The position numbers and the translations under genes are program-made. 64,000 bases of DNA from Cristatella mucedo (taxonomy: Eukaryota > Bryozoa > Phylactolaemata > Cristatellidae), in contig WPIO01000037.1 of the NCBI GenBank assembly GCA_009760855.2, positions 1,612,001-1,676,000 of the forward strand, read 5' to 3'. Numbering within the stretch: position 1 is the first letter of the stretch; each line of letters begins with the position of its first letter. Under the pieces are notes generated by a model. It was not told the DNA's origin, ran no database searches, and saw only the letters and a list, made by a program, of their open reading frames with translations. Positions 41,811 through 52,349 of this stretch are shown here, one piece after another.

Positions 41811-42185
41811 TTAAACTCTCCAATCTAAACTTTCTTGAATAAACTCTGTTGGTAAACTACATTCTTTTCTTGTTAATTGTTTTGTTAATTCTATTTTTTT
41901 AGAGTATGCTTCTGATTTAAGACTATTTATTTTATCTATTTTCAAATCTTTAAGAAACTCTGAAAAGATTGATCCATCTCTAACTTTTGTAAATATATAT
42001 GTCATTTCTGATTCATAATCATTAAATCTTAAAGCTTCGTATTCTAAAACTAATTTTAATACTTCTAAAAGTGCACTCCTAATATCTTCAATTCTCCTCA
42101 TTGGATATGAGCAAATCTTAATATTCGTAAACTGTTGTCCTTGTGTTACTGTTAAACAATCTTTACTTCTAGTTTCAACATTCAT
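41811..42185 (-). CDS. Unknown protein, 124 residues
   Basis: Intact frame from MNVETRSKDCLTV to ESLDWRV. It is predicted helical, with a VLKLVLEYEALRFNDYESEM stretch. It converges on the gene at 41.25-41.80 kb with a 12-bp gap. No family was recognised. Confidence 0.5.
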   Translation of the reverse strand: MNVETRSKDCLTVTQGQQFTNIKICSYPMRRIEDIRSALLEVLKLVLEYEALRFNDYESEMTYIFTKVRDGSIFSEFLKDLKIDKINSLKSEAYSKKIELTKQLTRKECSLPTEFIQESLDWRV

Positions 42186-42204
42186 TTCTATATAAATAAA
42201 TTAT

Positions 42205-42780
42205 TTACAGTGTGGTTGTTGGAATTGTATCAGAAACTGGAGCAGCTGGGTCAACAACTGCTGGAGCAACAACAACTGGAGCAGCAGGAGCAGCAGGAGC
42301 AGCGAGTGTTGCCTTTTGTCTAGCGCTAGTTCCATCAGAGATATCAGGTAGAATTGCATAGCACTCATCTTCAACAATTCCAGAGATATCAGGTTTCATT
42401 CCTGCAACGCCTGAGATAACTGTTGAAAGTGTTGGCAGCTGGCTAGCAATCCATGTTGTATAACCAGAGATTTCTCCAGGTGTATCAAGAAGAGTATCAA
42501 CTTTAGTTCCAACTGTTGCTTAAAGATCACTTGTTACACTTACCATTCCAGAAGCGACTACCTTTTGTGCTTCAATGTCGCACTCATCAATATAAAACTA
42601 GTTAACAGAAGTATCTGTAATAATTGAGATATCTGAGTCGGGTATTTGTTGATCATAAGCAGTCATTCTAGACTTTACAAGATAGTCAACATATGCTTTT
42701 AGCAGAGTTGCAGATGTAGCAAGAGTTGGGATCAGTGATATCAGCTGTAGTTTCCGATATTTCCCATACTATTATAAAAA
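42205..42780 (-). pseudogene. Ala/Pro-rich protein, disrupted
   Basis: The last part is open (GVAGMKPDISGIVEDECYAILPDISDG and then APAAPAAPVVVAPAVVDPAAP). The upstream part to about 42.78 kb shows stops in every frame but keeps related phrases (GYTTWIASQLPTLS), so it is a decayed gene. The GCAGCAGGA repeat encodes the Ala-Pro run. Function is unknown. Confidence 0.4.
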
Positions 42781-42790
42781 ATACAAAAAA

Positions 42791-42955
42791 CTAATCTTTT
42801 ATTAATTCTCTTGCTTTCATTTTAAGTTCTTCATACTTATCTCTATGAATACACATATCAAATATAATTTTAATAAGTTTATCATTTAATTTTAATTTTC
42901 TACCTTTACTAATGTCTTGAATTGCATTAATAATTTTATAATTTTTTATTTCCAT
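42791..42955 (-). CDS. Small basic protein, 54 residues
   Basis: MEIKNYKIINAIQDISKGRK start, ending KMKARELIKD. It is short, Lys/Ile-rich and intact. No family is known; it may be real because neighbours on both sides have similar spacing and orientation. Confidence 0.4.
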   Translation of the reverse strand: MEIKNYKIINAIQDISKGRKLKLNDKLIKIIFDMCIHRDKYEELKMKARELIKD

Positions 42956-43053
42956 ATATACTATGAAGAAAAACATGTATTTCAAAATTAATTAATTTGT
43001 ACACCATGTTTCATTTTTGGAGTTTTTGATTTCTTTTCTGCTTCTATCAGCAT

Positions 43054-43263
43054 TTAATTTATTTTACTTCTACATTCCATTAGTTTATCACAGGTATCGC
43101 AAATCTCAACAAGAACAGCAGTGTACGAGCTATCCCAATCTGGAATAAGTTTATCAGGTGAATGCTTGGCAATTCTCTGATCTACTCTGTTTAACTTTTG
43201 TAGACAAATTTTAAGAGCCATATCTCTTGATTGTTCACAACTAAGAATTCTAGAAACAACCAT
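43054..43263 (-). CDS. Small protein, 69 residues
   Basis: Intact frame MVVSRILSCEQSRDMALKIC...CDTCDKLMECRSKIN. Five cysteines, including a CDTC pair near the end, hint at metal binding. No family was recognised. Confidence 0.45.
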   Translation of the reverse strand: MVVSRILSCEQSRDMALKICLQKLNRVDQRIAKHSPDKLIPDWDSSYTAVLVEICDTCDKLMECRSKIN

Positions 43264-43315
43264 TCTATTTAATTATAATTTTTTTATAGTTAATATTCTT
43301 CATTTACGTAATTTT

Positions 43316-43527
43316 ATTCTACTTCTTCCTCAAAATTAAATGCTTGTTCATAACCTTCATTAGGATCTCCTTCATCGCTACTTTCTGAATAATCTGATTC
43401 CGCTTCTTCAGTTTCATCCTCTTCTGGCTCGTAATCTGGATCATCACTTTCATACTCACTCTCATATTCAGATTCGTTGTCAATTTCAACTTTTTCATTT
43501 TCAATTTCAACTTTTTCTATTTCTTAA
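43316..43527 (-). CDS. Acidic tail protein
   Basis: One frame is very rich in Glu and Asp (ESEYESEYESDDPDYEPEED, then ESSDEGDPNEGYEQAFNFEEEVE). It lacks an ATG, starting after a TAA, so it may be the frameshifted C-terminal part of the small gene at 43546-43713. Acidic proteins of this kind can be histone or DNA mimics; this is only a suggestion. Confidence 0.4.
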
Positions 43528-43545
43528 AATAAAGAATTTTATTTT

Positions 43546-43713
43546 TTAATATAAATTTATTCCTGCCATCTCAAAAACTAATTCTTCTTTTGCTCTTTCA
43601 TACTCCATTTCTATTTGTAATTCATACACTTCTTTTGTTATCTTTCGTATATCATGTTCTACTTCTACTTTTGGTTTAGGTTTAATGATTTCTTCCCTTT
43701 TTTGTTTGGACAT
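43546..43713 (-). CDS. Small charged helical protein, 55 residues
   Basis: ATG 43713; MSKQKREEIIKPKPKVEVEH followed by a Glu/Lys-rich helix (EVYELQIEMEYERAKEEL) and stop at 43546. It sits 57 bp from the polymerase stop in the same orientation. No family was recognised. Confidence 0.4.
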   Translation of the reverse strand: MSKQKREEIIKPKPKVEVEHDIRKITKEVYELQIEMEYERAKEELVFEMAGINLY

Positions 43714-43770
43714 CTATATTTAATTCACCAATACTGCAAGTATTTCACCGTCCTGGATTTAGATTATTAC

Positions 43771-46700
43771 TCAACGCATCAGCAATTCTGTAGTGCCCAC
43801 AAGCATAGCTACAGATTCCACAGTCCAACCAGTATCGTTTTGAATCGAAAGCTGATAGTGCTTTTTTTATTGTGTTATAGTATAAATATGATGATTTCTT
43901 GTTTGAAATTTCGATTGACTACGATAAACATCATTACCAGTCTTAAGACATCCGATATAATCCGAGTGTGATAAACATTTCTTTACAACATCCTTTTTTG
44001 TACCTTGAGCTGTCTTCGCTGAAGACTTCACTTCTATGCCATTCTTAGTTGCAACTGCTATTGCATAGAATTCAATTTTGGTCTTAAGAAAACTCCCTCA
44101 TCTAGTACAACAGAATTCTCTATCATAATTCCATTTGTATCTCTATTTAAATCTTTTGTTTCTATGTCAATTGTATATTTCTCTGAAATCTCATCTTCAA
44201 ATTTTCCTAAACTTCCTTTGTTGTATTCCATCATTTTCTCAAATTCTTCTAATTTCCACACTTCTTGATTTTTTGGATAATCAGAGAGATCTAGATGATC
44301 AATATAATTCTCAAAATCCTTATAAACATCACCTGTATTTATCTTCATGACTAAAGAATCAGTATCAGTATATGCAAGTGTCAGCGCATCTCCATAATTA
44401 TCTTTCATCGTATTATAATAAAAGTCTTGCATAACTAATTTTGATACCTCAAGAATAGCGAAACCTAAATAAATCGGTTTGTTAAGATAGATTTCAGGCT
44501 TCGTCGTTTCTCTTCTAACAAGATCCATGTTGAAGAGCCTTCTATCCTTAAATCTTGCACTCATAACTTTTTTATTGAATACTGTAACATCTCTATCGAA
44601 CTTTAAATCGAATAACTCAATGTTTACCCTCCCCTTTTCATTTTCAATTGTCTTTCCAAAGAATGCATTATTTTTTAACTTATAATATTTTTTTCAAACT
44701 CATCTTTAGCATTTTTTTTTCTCTCAATGTTATTTTTAATGTAACCACTCAACCAATCACTTTGCGAAAAACTCTTTATTCTATGCATCTTTGTCAAGAC
44801 ATTTCCCATTTTTAAGGCAGACTGTAAATTTCTATAATGAATAATGTACTTCTCTCTTGGTTTCAGATCAAGAATCAACTTCTCAACTTTACTTTCATGA
44901 TCATCTTTAGCTAAATTTTTTATTTTGATAAGATGGATACTCATCTGTTGCAACTTCTCTCTTAATAGGTAAAAGAGGATAATCAGAATAAACATTATGT
45001 AAATCCTTTGGACAGTGCATGTCAACCTTAAAAGCATAGCCAGTCTTTGAATTTTCTTTTATTCCCAGTACTTTTTTGTTTGTAAATGACTTAATCTGCT
45101 TCTCATCTAAAAACTTAAAATTACTTGTTGGTAGGAATTGAGTCATCGCAGTTGCATAAAGCGAATTTGCATCGACATAAAGTAGCCAACTCTTCTTCTT
45201 TGTGCTATCATAATTAGATGCCATTTTGTTGTTCGCCTTAACATGCCTGCAAGATACTTGTGTTATTCCTCCTCTGATTGCACTCTCGAAGAAGTTGAAG
45301 TCTTCAAAGTTTGATAATAAATCTAATCTAACTTTTGAAAACCTTAAACCTGCACACCAAGTTAAACCAAGAGCAGTAAGAAAGTTAGCAGGATCCAATC
45401 AATCCATATTCTCTTTGAAAGATGTCTAAAATGTTGAAAAACATCAGCTAGTTGAAAAACGTCCATTGTGAGATAGATATCGCTATATTTTTCCAACGTA
45501 TCTTCAGTGAGTGGGTCAATCTTCTTCATTAATGTCCACACTTCTTGCGCTCTATCATCATCCTTTTCTCCAATGTTGCTGTCGTTCAATGTGCTATACA
45601 AACTTTTTATTAGCGGTAAACTTTTATTTTCTAGCTTTAAGAAAGAATCAACATATTCATGCGGAAAAACTCTCTTTGCTGATAACAATTCAAATTCTTT
45701 ATCGCTAAGCATAGCGAACTGCTCCCTAGTATACGCTAGTGGTTTCTTTTACTTGACAACATTCTTAACTAAGTCTGGTAGCCCTTTATTCAGCAACTGA
45801 AGTGAATCTCTAAAACTAAGAGCTCCAATTTCAATATTTATATAATTTTCTATATTGTTTGCAATTACGCTTTTTTCAAGTTTTTGATCATAAAACTCTT
45901 GAACCAACAGGTGTGAGTCATAACCTTTTAGATTGTGCGTAAACACAGGAAGCTTAAACTTATCTGGATTAATACTAACATTAAGATTACACTCGTTGTG
46001 TGCAGCGCCTCGATATTGGCCAGTAAGATGACAGTGATCTAAAACCTTATCCTCTTTTAAATCTAAATTGCAAATATAACAGACAGCTGCTGATTGGCAC
46101 CCTTATTCTCTTCACTGGTCATAGTCTCATAATTATATTTTTTGTATTTAGGAAGAGTCTCTCGCAACTCATTCTTGATTTAATCTACTTCCTTTGGTAG
46201 GTTCTTTACTAACTCTCTTACATTATTTGGTCCCTTAAGCAATTTGAAACTTCTTCTTTTTCCTGTATAATCTATTATTGTATAGGCACTTGAATATGGA
46301 ATGTGCTTTTGAAAAGAACCTTTAGGAATACTACTATCTTCCTTATCAGTTTTTCTCACATCGCTAAGCAAACATTCAAAGTCTGCATAAGCAACAAAGG
46401 GACACCATAATGTTTTTGAGTATTCCTTAAAGTAGCACTTTTCTCCTTCCTCAGGCATTTTTATTCTAGACCTGCCATCGTTTCCCTTCTTACATGCATC
46501 AATATGTTGTGCAAGTTTGTCTTGAGAATAAAATCTGCAGATACATCTCTTACAGGTTAGTTGAGTGCCAAATCCCTTTGAACTTCTGCAAAGTCCATTA
46601 CAATTCTTAATGATTACATAATGAGAGACTGTCTTATCTTCATTGCCATATAAAAGAGGATCTAAGTGCTTCTCATTTTCCTCATTGACTATAAGAAGTG

Positions 46701-47678
46701 GTCTTAAATCTCTGCTGCAATACTCATAAACATTTATCGTAATGTCAAACAGTTTTTCTAAATTAGGTATGTCTGAAACACTTAACGCTTGAGAATAACC
46801 AGGTCTTACATTAAACAAGTCAGTCAAAGTAGGAATAAGATGATTATATTTCTCAAAAAGTATCTGATTTAAATCTGCAGTTGACTCTGGATGATTGTCT
46901 CTAGGATGAAGAAATCTTAGTATGCACCACAATGCGCAACAGTTATCTGATTCATTCTTTATATTCAAGGTTGATCTCTTTTTCTCTAATCCTTTAGGCA
47001 TAGGTAAATAACTCCCTCCAAAACGATGTCTAAAATGAGTAAACTTTGCATATAAAGCATTAATTGCAGACAGGCTCCAACTAGATCCTTTCTCTAGCTA
47101 CTCTTCAATTCTCTCTTTAAAAGAAGCGAACTGCATTTTAATAATAGACTCAATATTACTAACCCTATTTATCTTTACATTAGGTATGCCAGAAAATGGC
47201 TGATAGCAGAAAGCTCCGTTTTCTGATTCTAGAACTGGAGATACAATCATGGTCATTTTTAATCCTTTCTTGTTCTTGAGTATGTGCCTTATCACTCTAA
47301 TAAGTGCATCGACAGTTCTATCATAAATTTTATCAAAGTCTATTTCACCTCTATCTAAACCAACTACTCATAGTCCATAAACTTACCGTCGGATGACGTT
47401 ATTCCTAAAAACCAACCATTCTCTTCAATTCTCACTAATCTTCTTGATTCTCTCTCAAATAACCACTGCCTTTTCTTTACTTCTTTACTTTTGATAGGAA
47501 TTTCTACTTTTGTATTTGGAATTACTTGCAAGATAAATATCATTTTATCTAAACTAGCCTTTGAAAATGGATACTTAGGCAAAAGCCCTGTTCTTTTTCG
47601 CACTTCTTCTCTAACACGTCTAGCATGATCGCTAACATTTTCACCCTCACGTCGCATAACATAATCATTGTTAGTCAT
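43771..47678 (-). pseudogene. Protein-primed DNA polymerase B, disrupted
   Basis: Replicative polymerase of the element, about 1,290 codons. From the N-terminus: MTNNDYVMRREGENVSDHAR (47678); a region with RIEE*LEKGSSW (in-frame TAG at 47098-47100); YLPMPKGLEKKRSTLNIKN; a C2H2-like zinc segment (CKRCICRFYSQDKLAQHIDAC); exonuclease motifs YADFECLL (46.38 kb), HNLKGYDSHL (45.9 kb) and YSDIYLTMDVFQLADVF (45.45 kb); polymerase motif A YVDANSLYATAM (45.17 kb) and motif C YTDTDSL (44.36 kb); and a C-terminal part in another frame ending at 43771. At least five frame breaks (about 47.36, 46.1, 45.4, 44.6-45.0 and 44.07 kb) make it inactive as read. All catalytic motifs survive. Confidence 0.92.
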
Positions 47679-47702
47679 ATCTTATGCTATATACAAAAAT
47701 TC

Positions 47703-47919
47703 TTTAAATCAAATTTTATTATGTTAGAGTGCGGTATGATAAACAACGAAGTAGGCAAAAACACTATGCCGAGCAAAGCGAGTCTAGTGTTGAGCGAGTA
47801 GTCAGGTTTTGAAAGTTATAGAGACTAGTGGTCTCAGACGAAGACACTCGATCGAGCTCTGCGAGATTGAGGGTCGAGGCTGAGCCCTAGGCTCTATAAC
47901 GTTCAAAACATTACTACTT
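47703..47919 (-). repeat. Polinton right terminal inverted repeat
   Basis: Reverse complement of 24656-24872 with about four substitutions. It starts only 24 bp beyond the PolB start codon, so the polymerase promoter must lie in or near this repeat. Confidence 0.95.
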
Positions 47920-47925
47920 TTCGAA
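47920..47925. repeat. Target-site duplication, right
   Basis: TTCGAA, matching 24650-24655. Confidence 0.8.
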
Positions 47926-48124
47926 CATTGACCCCACGCGAACTTACCTAAATCTAATAGGAGGTTGTGGGGGATCGTCATTTCCGTTGATTGAGGGGAG
48001 GTCAATGTCCGTTTTGAAGAGCACCGAACGGCTCCCGGTGTCTGAGGCTACAGGGTCGCTATAGTCGCTTCCGCCCCTCCCTGAAAACGCTGCTTGGAAT
48101 CTCTGGAGACAGACCAAGTTGACT

Positions 48125-49345
48125 TTAATAATAATAATAATAATGCACTTGATAAAGCACCCTCAGAGAACTGAATCTCTTTCTAGGCGCTTTACATTTG
48201 CTGCAAAGGGAAACGCGATTGAATGGTGAGTAATATCATGCTTGATAAACAAACAAAATGAATAACATAGTTAGGGGTGGCATGCACAGGGTCAGCATGC
48301 AAATGTGGTTAGTGGCAGCATGCACAGTGTCGGCACGCAGAAGCACATCAAGGACGAATCACCAGGACCCACTAAATGCTGTCCTAAATAGGTGTGTTTT
48401 CAGTTTCTTTTTAAATGTGGTCAGGTCAGGGAATGTTCTGACGCAGGTCGGGAGTGAGTTCCAGGCTTTGGGAGCATACGAACTAAATGCATGGTCTCCA
48501 AAGGATTTGAGGTTTGTACGAGGTAGTGGTAAACTGTTGGATTCCGAAAAGCGGGTGGTACGATGCTTGGCCTGATGTGGGAGTAGATCTGATTGGTATG
48601 GTGAAGCCAAAGAATGAGGGAACCTAAAAGTGAGCTACAGAACCTTGAAGTCGATGCGTTGCTTGACTGGGAGCAAGTGCAGGTCGGCGAGAAGTGGTGT
48701 GATGTGGCAACTGCGACGCTCACGACAGACAAGCCTAGCTGCGGAGTTTTGCACCAGCTGCAATCGCCTGATTGCACATGTCAATAGGCCAGCAAGCAGT
48801 GAGTTACAGAAGTCAGGACGGAGTGTCACAAATGCATGGACCAACTTAGACGTGGTCTCTTTATCTAAAGATGCCCGAATTTTAGCAATGTTATGCAGCT
48901 GAAAGTAGGCAGACTTGATTGTGGAGCTGATGCGTCGTCTAATGAGAGGTCACTTTGGAACATGACACCTAGATTTCGAGCTGATTCAACTGGAGATATG
49001 CTGACAGAGCCCATTTTGAGCGTCAGCCTTTCTAATTTGTGAATCACACTGGGTTTTCTCATAACTAGTAAGTTAGTTTTATCATCGTTTAGTTTTAGAA
49101 AATTTGCTGCCATCGATTTGCGGATATCATCAATACATGCAGCAAGTGAGTTGAGAGAATTTGAGGTGCTCGAAGGCTGGGAGGGATCAAAGCAAAGGTA
49201 CAACCGAGTGTCATCCGCGTAGAAGTGAAAGCCTAGATTGTGCTTGGCAATCACATCAGCAAGAGGGAGAGTATAAACCGTAAAAAGAACCGGACCTAGC
49301 ACGGAGCCCTGAGGTACCCCATATTTCAGAGGTACCTCGGATGAT
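48125..49345 (-). mobile_element. LINE, reverse-transcriptase part to 3' end
   Basis: Starting from the AAT tail at 48125 ('gataaagcaccctcagagaactgaatctctttctaggcgctttacatttgctgcaaagggaaacg'), the minus strand runs through SSYAPKAWNSLPTC, ARLVCRERRSCHITPLLADLH, RNLGVMFQSDLSLDD and [35 protein letters not shown] to VNGQRSSEVPLKYGVPQGS. It is near consensus, with only a few frameshifts, so relatively young. It lies 200 bp from the Polinton's right end. Confidence 0.9.
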
Positions 49346-49450
49346 CTTTGTCCATTCACGTCAATACTCTGGAGTCTCACACTGAGAAAGACGGGGTGAT
49401 CTTTGTCCATTCACGTCAATACTCTGGAGTCTCACACTGAGAAAGACTTT
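49340..49450. repeat. Tandem duplication at the 5' edge of a LINE copy
   Basis: The 55-bp unit 'tgatctttgtccattcacgtcaatactctggagtctcacactgagaaagac' occurs twice in a row, exactly where the LINE copy is 5'-truncated. Confidence 0.9.
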
Positions 49451-49454
49451 CTAG

Positions 49455-51060
49455 ATTGTTGGCAGCACGGCAGATACCGCACCGGCAGACCACGTGCATC
49501 CCCACCCCCCCCGACGGCGACGGCACCGACGTATCGTCACGTCAGCCGGTGGCAGTTCTGAAACTGCCCTCCGACTCGAAAGCACGACGACGCTTCGCCG
49601 AAAGCGACCGGTCTGCATGCCAATGTGGTGCGGTCGGGTGAGACGCGGTGGCATCGAGCAGACTTCGGGATCTTCCTTTTCATCCCTGTCTTCCTTTTAC
49701 GGATTCGCGCCCACTAGCTGAGCGCGGCCGTGTGACCTATTTGGCTTCCGGTCGCTGGCAATCTGCTCGCTACTGGTTTAGGTCCGTACGGTACCGTGTT
49801 GCCGGCGCGTCCGGCCAAAGCTCGATGGTCTGAAAGCAGCCAAGCAGAATATCTTTGAACGCGAGAGTTTGCATATCTTGCTCTGATGATTTCCCCACTA
49901 CTCCAAAACGCCGCTTCGCTGCTAGCTCGTCGGCCCGCTGCCTGGCAGGCTCCGTCACCCCCATCACTAACTGCCATCATTAACAGCGCCATCACAAACT
50001 GGGGACGACGGTAACAATAACGGAGTAATTAACAACAGTAATTAATAATATTAATAATAATAGTCGATAATAATAAGCAAAGTAATTAGTAATGACGGAG
50101 GAGCAAGATGGGTGTGAAGCAAGGTGGGTGTGAAGGTGGGAAGCAGAAGCGAAAGAGCTACCAAAGCGGAGGCAGCTAGAGCGGCGATGGCATAAGACAG
50201 ACTCGTGCGACAGCGAGTCCTTCCGCCCTGCGACCGGTCGAGCTAAAGCGTCGCCGTTGTCGGCAGCAAAAGCGAAACCAACAAACCCAAGCGCATCGCA
50301 GGAAACTGTATGTAGCTCCTTTCGGCAATAGTTCGAGCGCCGGCAGCAGCAGTCGATGCACCAAGCAGACCGAACTCAGGCATGGGACGAACTGGGGCCT
50401 CGATGTTGTCAGCTCTTCGTCACCCCGCTCCACCGAGCTCCGCAGTGGTGCGCAGGGTAGCACTACTCGCACTCGTCGGGCGAAGAAGGGTAGCCGATTT
50501 CGTGCTCCTCGCCGCCGGGAGGAGCGGATGTGCTTTCAACAGAGCCTTCGCCTGTACCGGTAACGAAGAGCAGTAAATATTGCAAACGGGAAACCCAACA
50601 AATAATGTTCCGCTAGGTGGCGCTAAAACCCAGTTAAGCACCCGCAGGGCACGAGCGGGCGGAGCTCGAAGTCGTCGCGCATGCGCCGTGCGCAGCGGCT
50701 GGACCGGCTGAACGTCTAGGATCTGGGAGACCCGAGTCGCAGCGACTCGTCGAGTCGGATCGGCGCTCACGCCCGGCGCTAGCGGGCGGCCATACTGCTT
50801 CGGCGGCGATGGCAGCAGCAGCATTACAGCGAGCCACCTGGTTCGCTCCGGCGGCGAGTGAGCGGTGCCGTGCTGTCGTAAAGTGTGTCAAACGCACCGT
50901 CAAAGCTCGGACGGGCTGAAAAGTGCACTTTGCCAATCGTCATTTACGAGAAATGTCCTAATTGATGTTGCACTACTCTCAAAAGCACTGAAAGATGAAC
51001 CAATTGAATTCACCGCCATATCAAATCCTGGCCAAACAAATCTCACGCTTGCGGAAAACT
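49455..51060. other. GC-rich region, no gene recognised
   Basis: CpG-rich host DNA with several mid-sized open frames in both strands but no domain I can name. A minus-strand frame at 49967-49770 (RADELAAKRRFGVVGKSSEQDMQTLAFKD) looks somewhat protein-like but has no clear splice sites. Between 50.0 and 50.1 kb is an AAT-repeat stretch. Confidence 0.35.
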
Positions 51061-51064
51061 CCCT

Positions 51065-51108
51065 GTCGTCGTCTCTTCTGTCACCTCTCTCTCGCTCTCT
51101 CTCTCCCC

Positions 51109-51157
<49 letters not shown>

Positions 51158-51240
51158 TTCCTCTCTCTATATCCTCCCTCTCTCTCTCTCTCTATCTTTC
51201 TTTCTCTTTCTCTCACCCTCTCTCTCTCTCTTTCTCTATG
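51065..51240. repeat. (CT)n microsatellite
   Basis: CT dinucleotide run with CCTT and TTTC interruptions. Confidence 0.95.
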
Positions 51241-51399
51241 TCACTAGCTCATGTGAATTGCTTTTAGGTCACTGTCGATGCAGATCCATTTGAATTTGGT
51301 AACAAGGAAAATCTACGGTGCTTATGAGTGAATATAGAGCTAATTTTATTGGGCTAGTGCTCCGCCATGTTATGGCAGGCAATCCTTTCCGAGAGGGTC

Positions 51400-51495
51400 A
51401 TAATAATGATAATAATAATAATAATGATGATAATACATTTGACAGAGCGCCCTCAGAGAACTCAATCTCTTTCTATGCACTTTACATGTCCCATA
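51400..51495 (-). mobile_element. LINE 3' end fragment
   Basis: An AAT/GAT repeat followed by 'gacagagcgccctcagagaactcaatctctttctatgcactttacatgtc', the LINE 3' terminus in minus orientation; only about 90 bp long. Confidence 0.8.
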
Positions 51496-51499
51496 ACTT

Positions 51500-51925
51500 C
51501 ATAGTGTTCGGAGAACCATGTGCCCAAACTCTGTGAGGGCGACTCATTGACGTTGACACAATGGCAAGAATTGGTCACTTGGGTACTGAGAGCGCCGAAG
51601 CTGCGTGCCGCACCAGCGAGGGCGGCGCGCCGGCTTGCAGCTTCGGCGCCCGGTGTCTCTGTGCGACGAACGACTCTACAGCGACGATTTGGAGCGTTTA
51701 GGTCAGCCGACCGGATTCGCTCGAACGAAACGCAAGTAAATGCGCTTGCACGAGTGACGCCACCGGCCGGAAGGGGGCGGCTCCGAGAAAAAGCGGGTGG
51801 CACGGCCAGCCCTGAGTAGCCAGGGTAAACCAACTCAGCAGCCAGGCAATTTCCTTCGTGCCCATGCTCGTACCTCGTGCTCGTGCCAGCCCGGCTTCGC
51901 CAAGCCTCATGGAGACGAGCTCTAG
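51500..51925. other. Unassigned GC-rich region
   Basis: Host DNA with composition-driven open frames only. No gene is supported. Confidence 0.3.
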
Positions 51926-51927
51926 TA

Positions 51928-52047
51928 AAGTTAAGGTTAGATGATTCAGCAGCATGCTGTATATACACAAGAGCCGTAGCAGCTATGTCTCTCTCTCTCT
52001 CTCTCTCCCTCCCTCCCTCCCTCCCTCTCTCTCTGTCTATCTTTCTG

Positions 52048-52084
<37 letters not shown>

Positions 52085-52085
52085 G

Positions 52086-52182
<97 letters not shown>

Positions 52183-52345
52183 CTCCCTCCCTCCCTCCCT
52201 CCCTCCCTCCCTCCCTCCCTCCCTCCCTCTCTCTCTCTCTCTTCTCTGCATCGCTTGCGGTGGGCAATTACAAATCGGTTGCAGCAGGATTCGAACCCAC
52301 GACCTAGGTCTTGAAATACGAGCACCTAACCTCTGGCTAAAACTC
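51928..52345 (-). repeat. tRNA-derived SINE family B split by a (CT)n/(CCCT)n expansion
   Basis: The left part 'agttaaggttagatgattcagcagcatgctgtatatacacaagagccgtagcagctat' and the right part 'gcatcgcttgcggtgggcaattacaaatcggttgcagcaggattcgaacccacgacctaggtc' are adjacent in other family B copies. About 260 bp of CT, CTGT and CCCT repeats (51984-52245) has grown between them. Confidence 0.8.
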
Positions 52346-52349
52346 TGAG

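Larger units (their letters stand above)
24656..47919. mobile_element. Polinton/Maverick (adintovirus-like endogenous virus), 23.3 kb
   Basis: The element is defined by 217-bp terminal inverted repeats, a 6-bp target-site duplication and the standard gene set: protein-primed PolB, rve-type integrase, packaging ATPase, adenain-like protease and capsid genes. It is AT-rich against a roughly 50 percent GC host. Additional genes are a PD-(D/E)XK exonuclease, an HNH-AP2 endonuclease, tail-fibre-like proteins, a PLA2 virion protein and three virion paralogs. Most long genes have frameshifts, and a host LINE tail is inserted at about 40.67 kb. Integrase, PolB and several others cannot be expressed intact as written, so this copy is probably immobile by itself. 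Confidence 0.97.

Noticed and set aside
24656-47919. Bacterial or free-virus contamination in the assembly
   Set aside because: The target-site duplication, inverted repeats joined directly to host DNA and a host LINE tail inside the element all show genuine integration.
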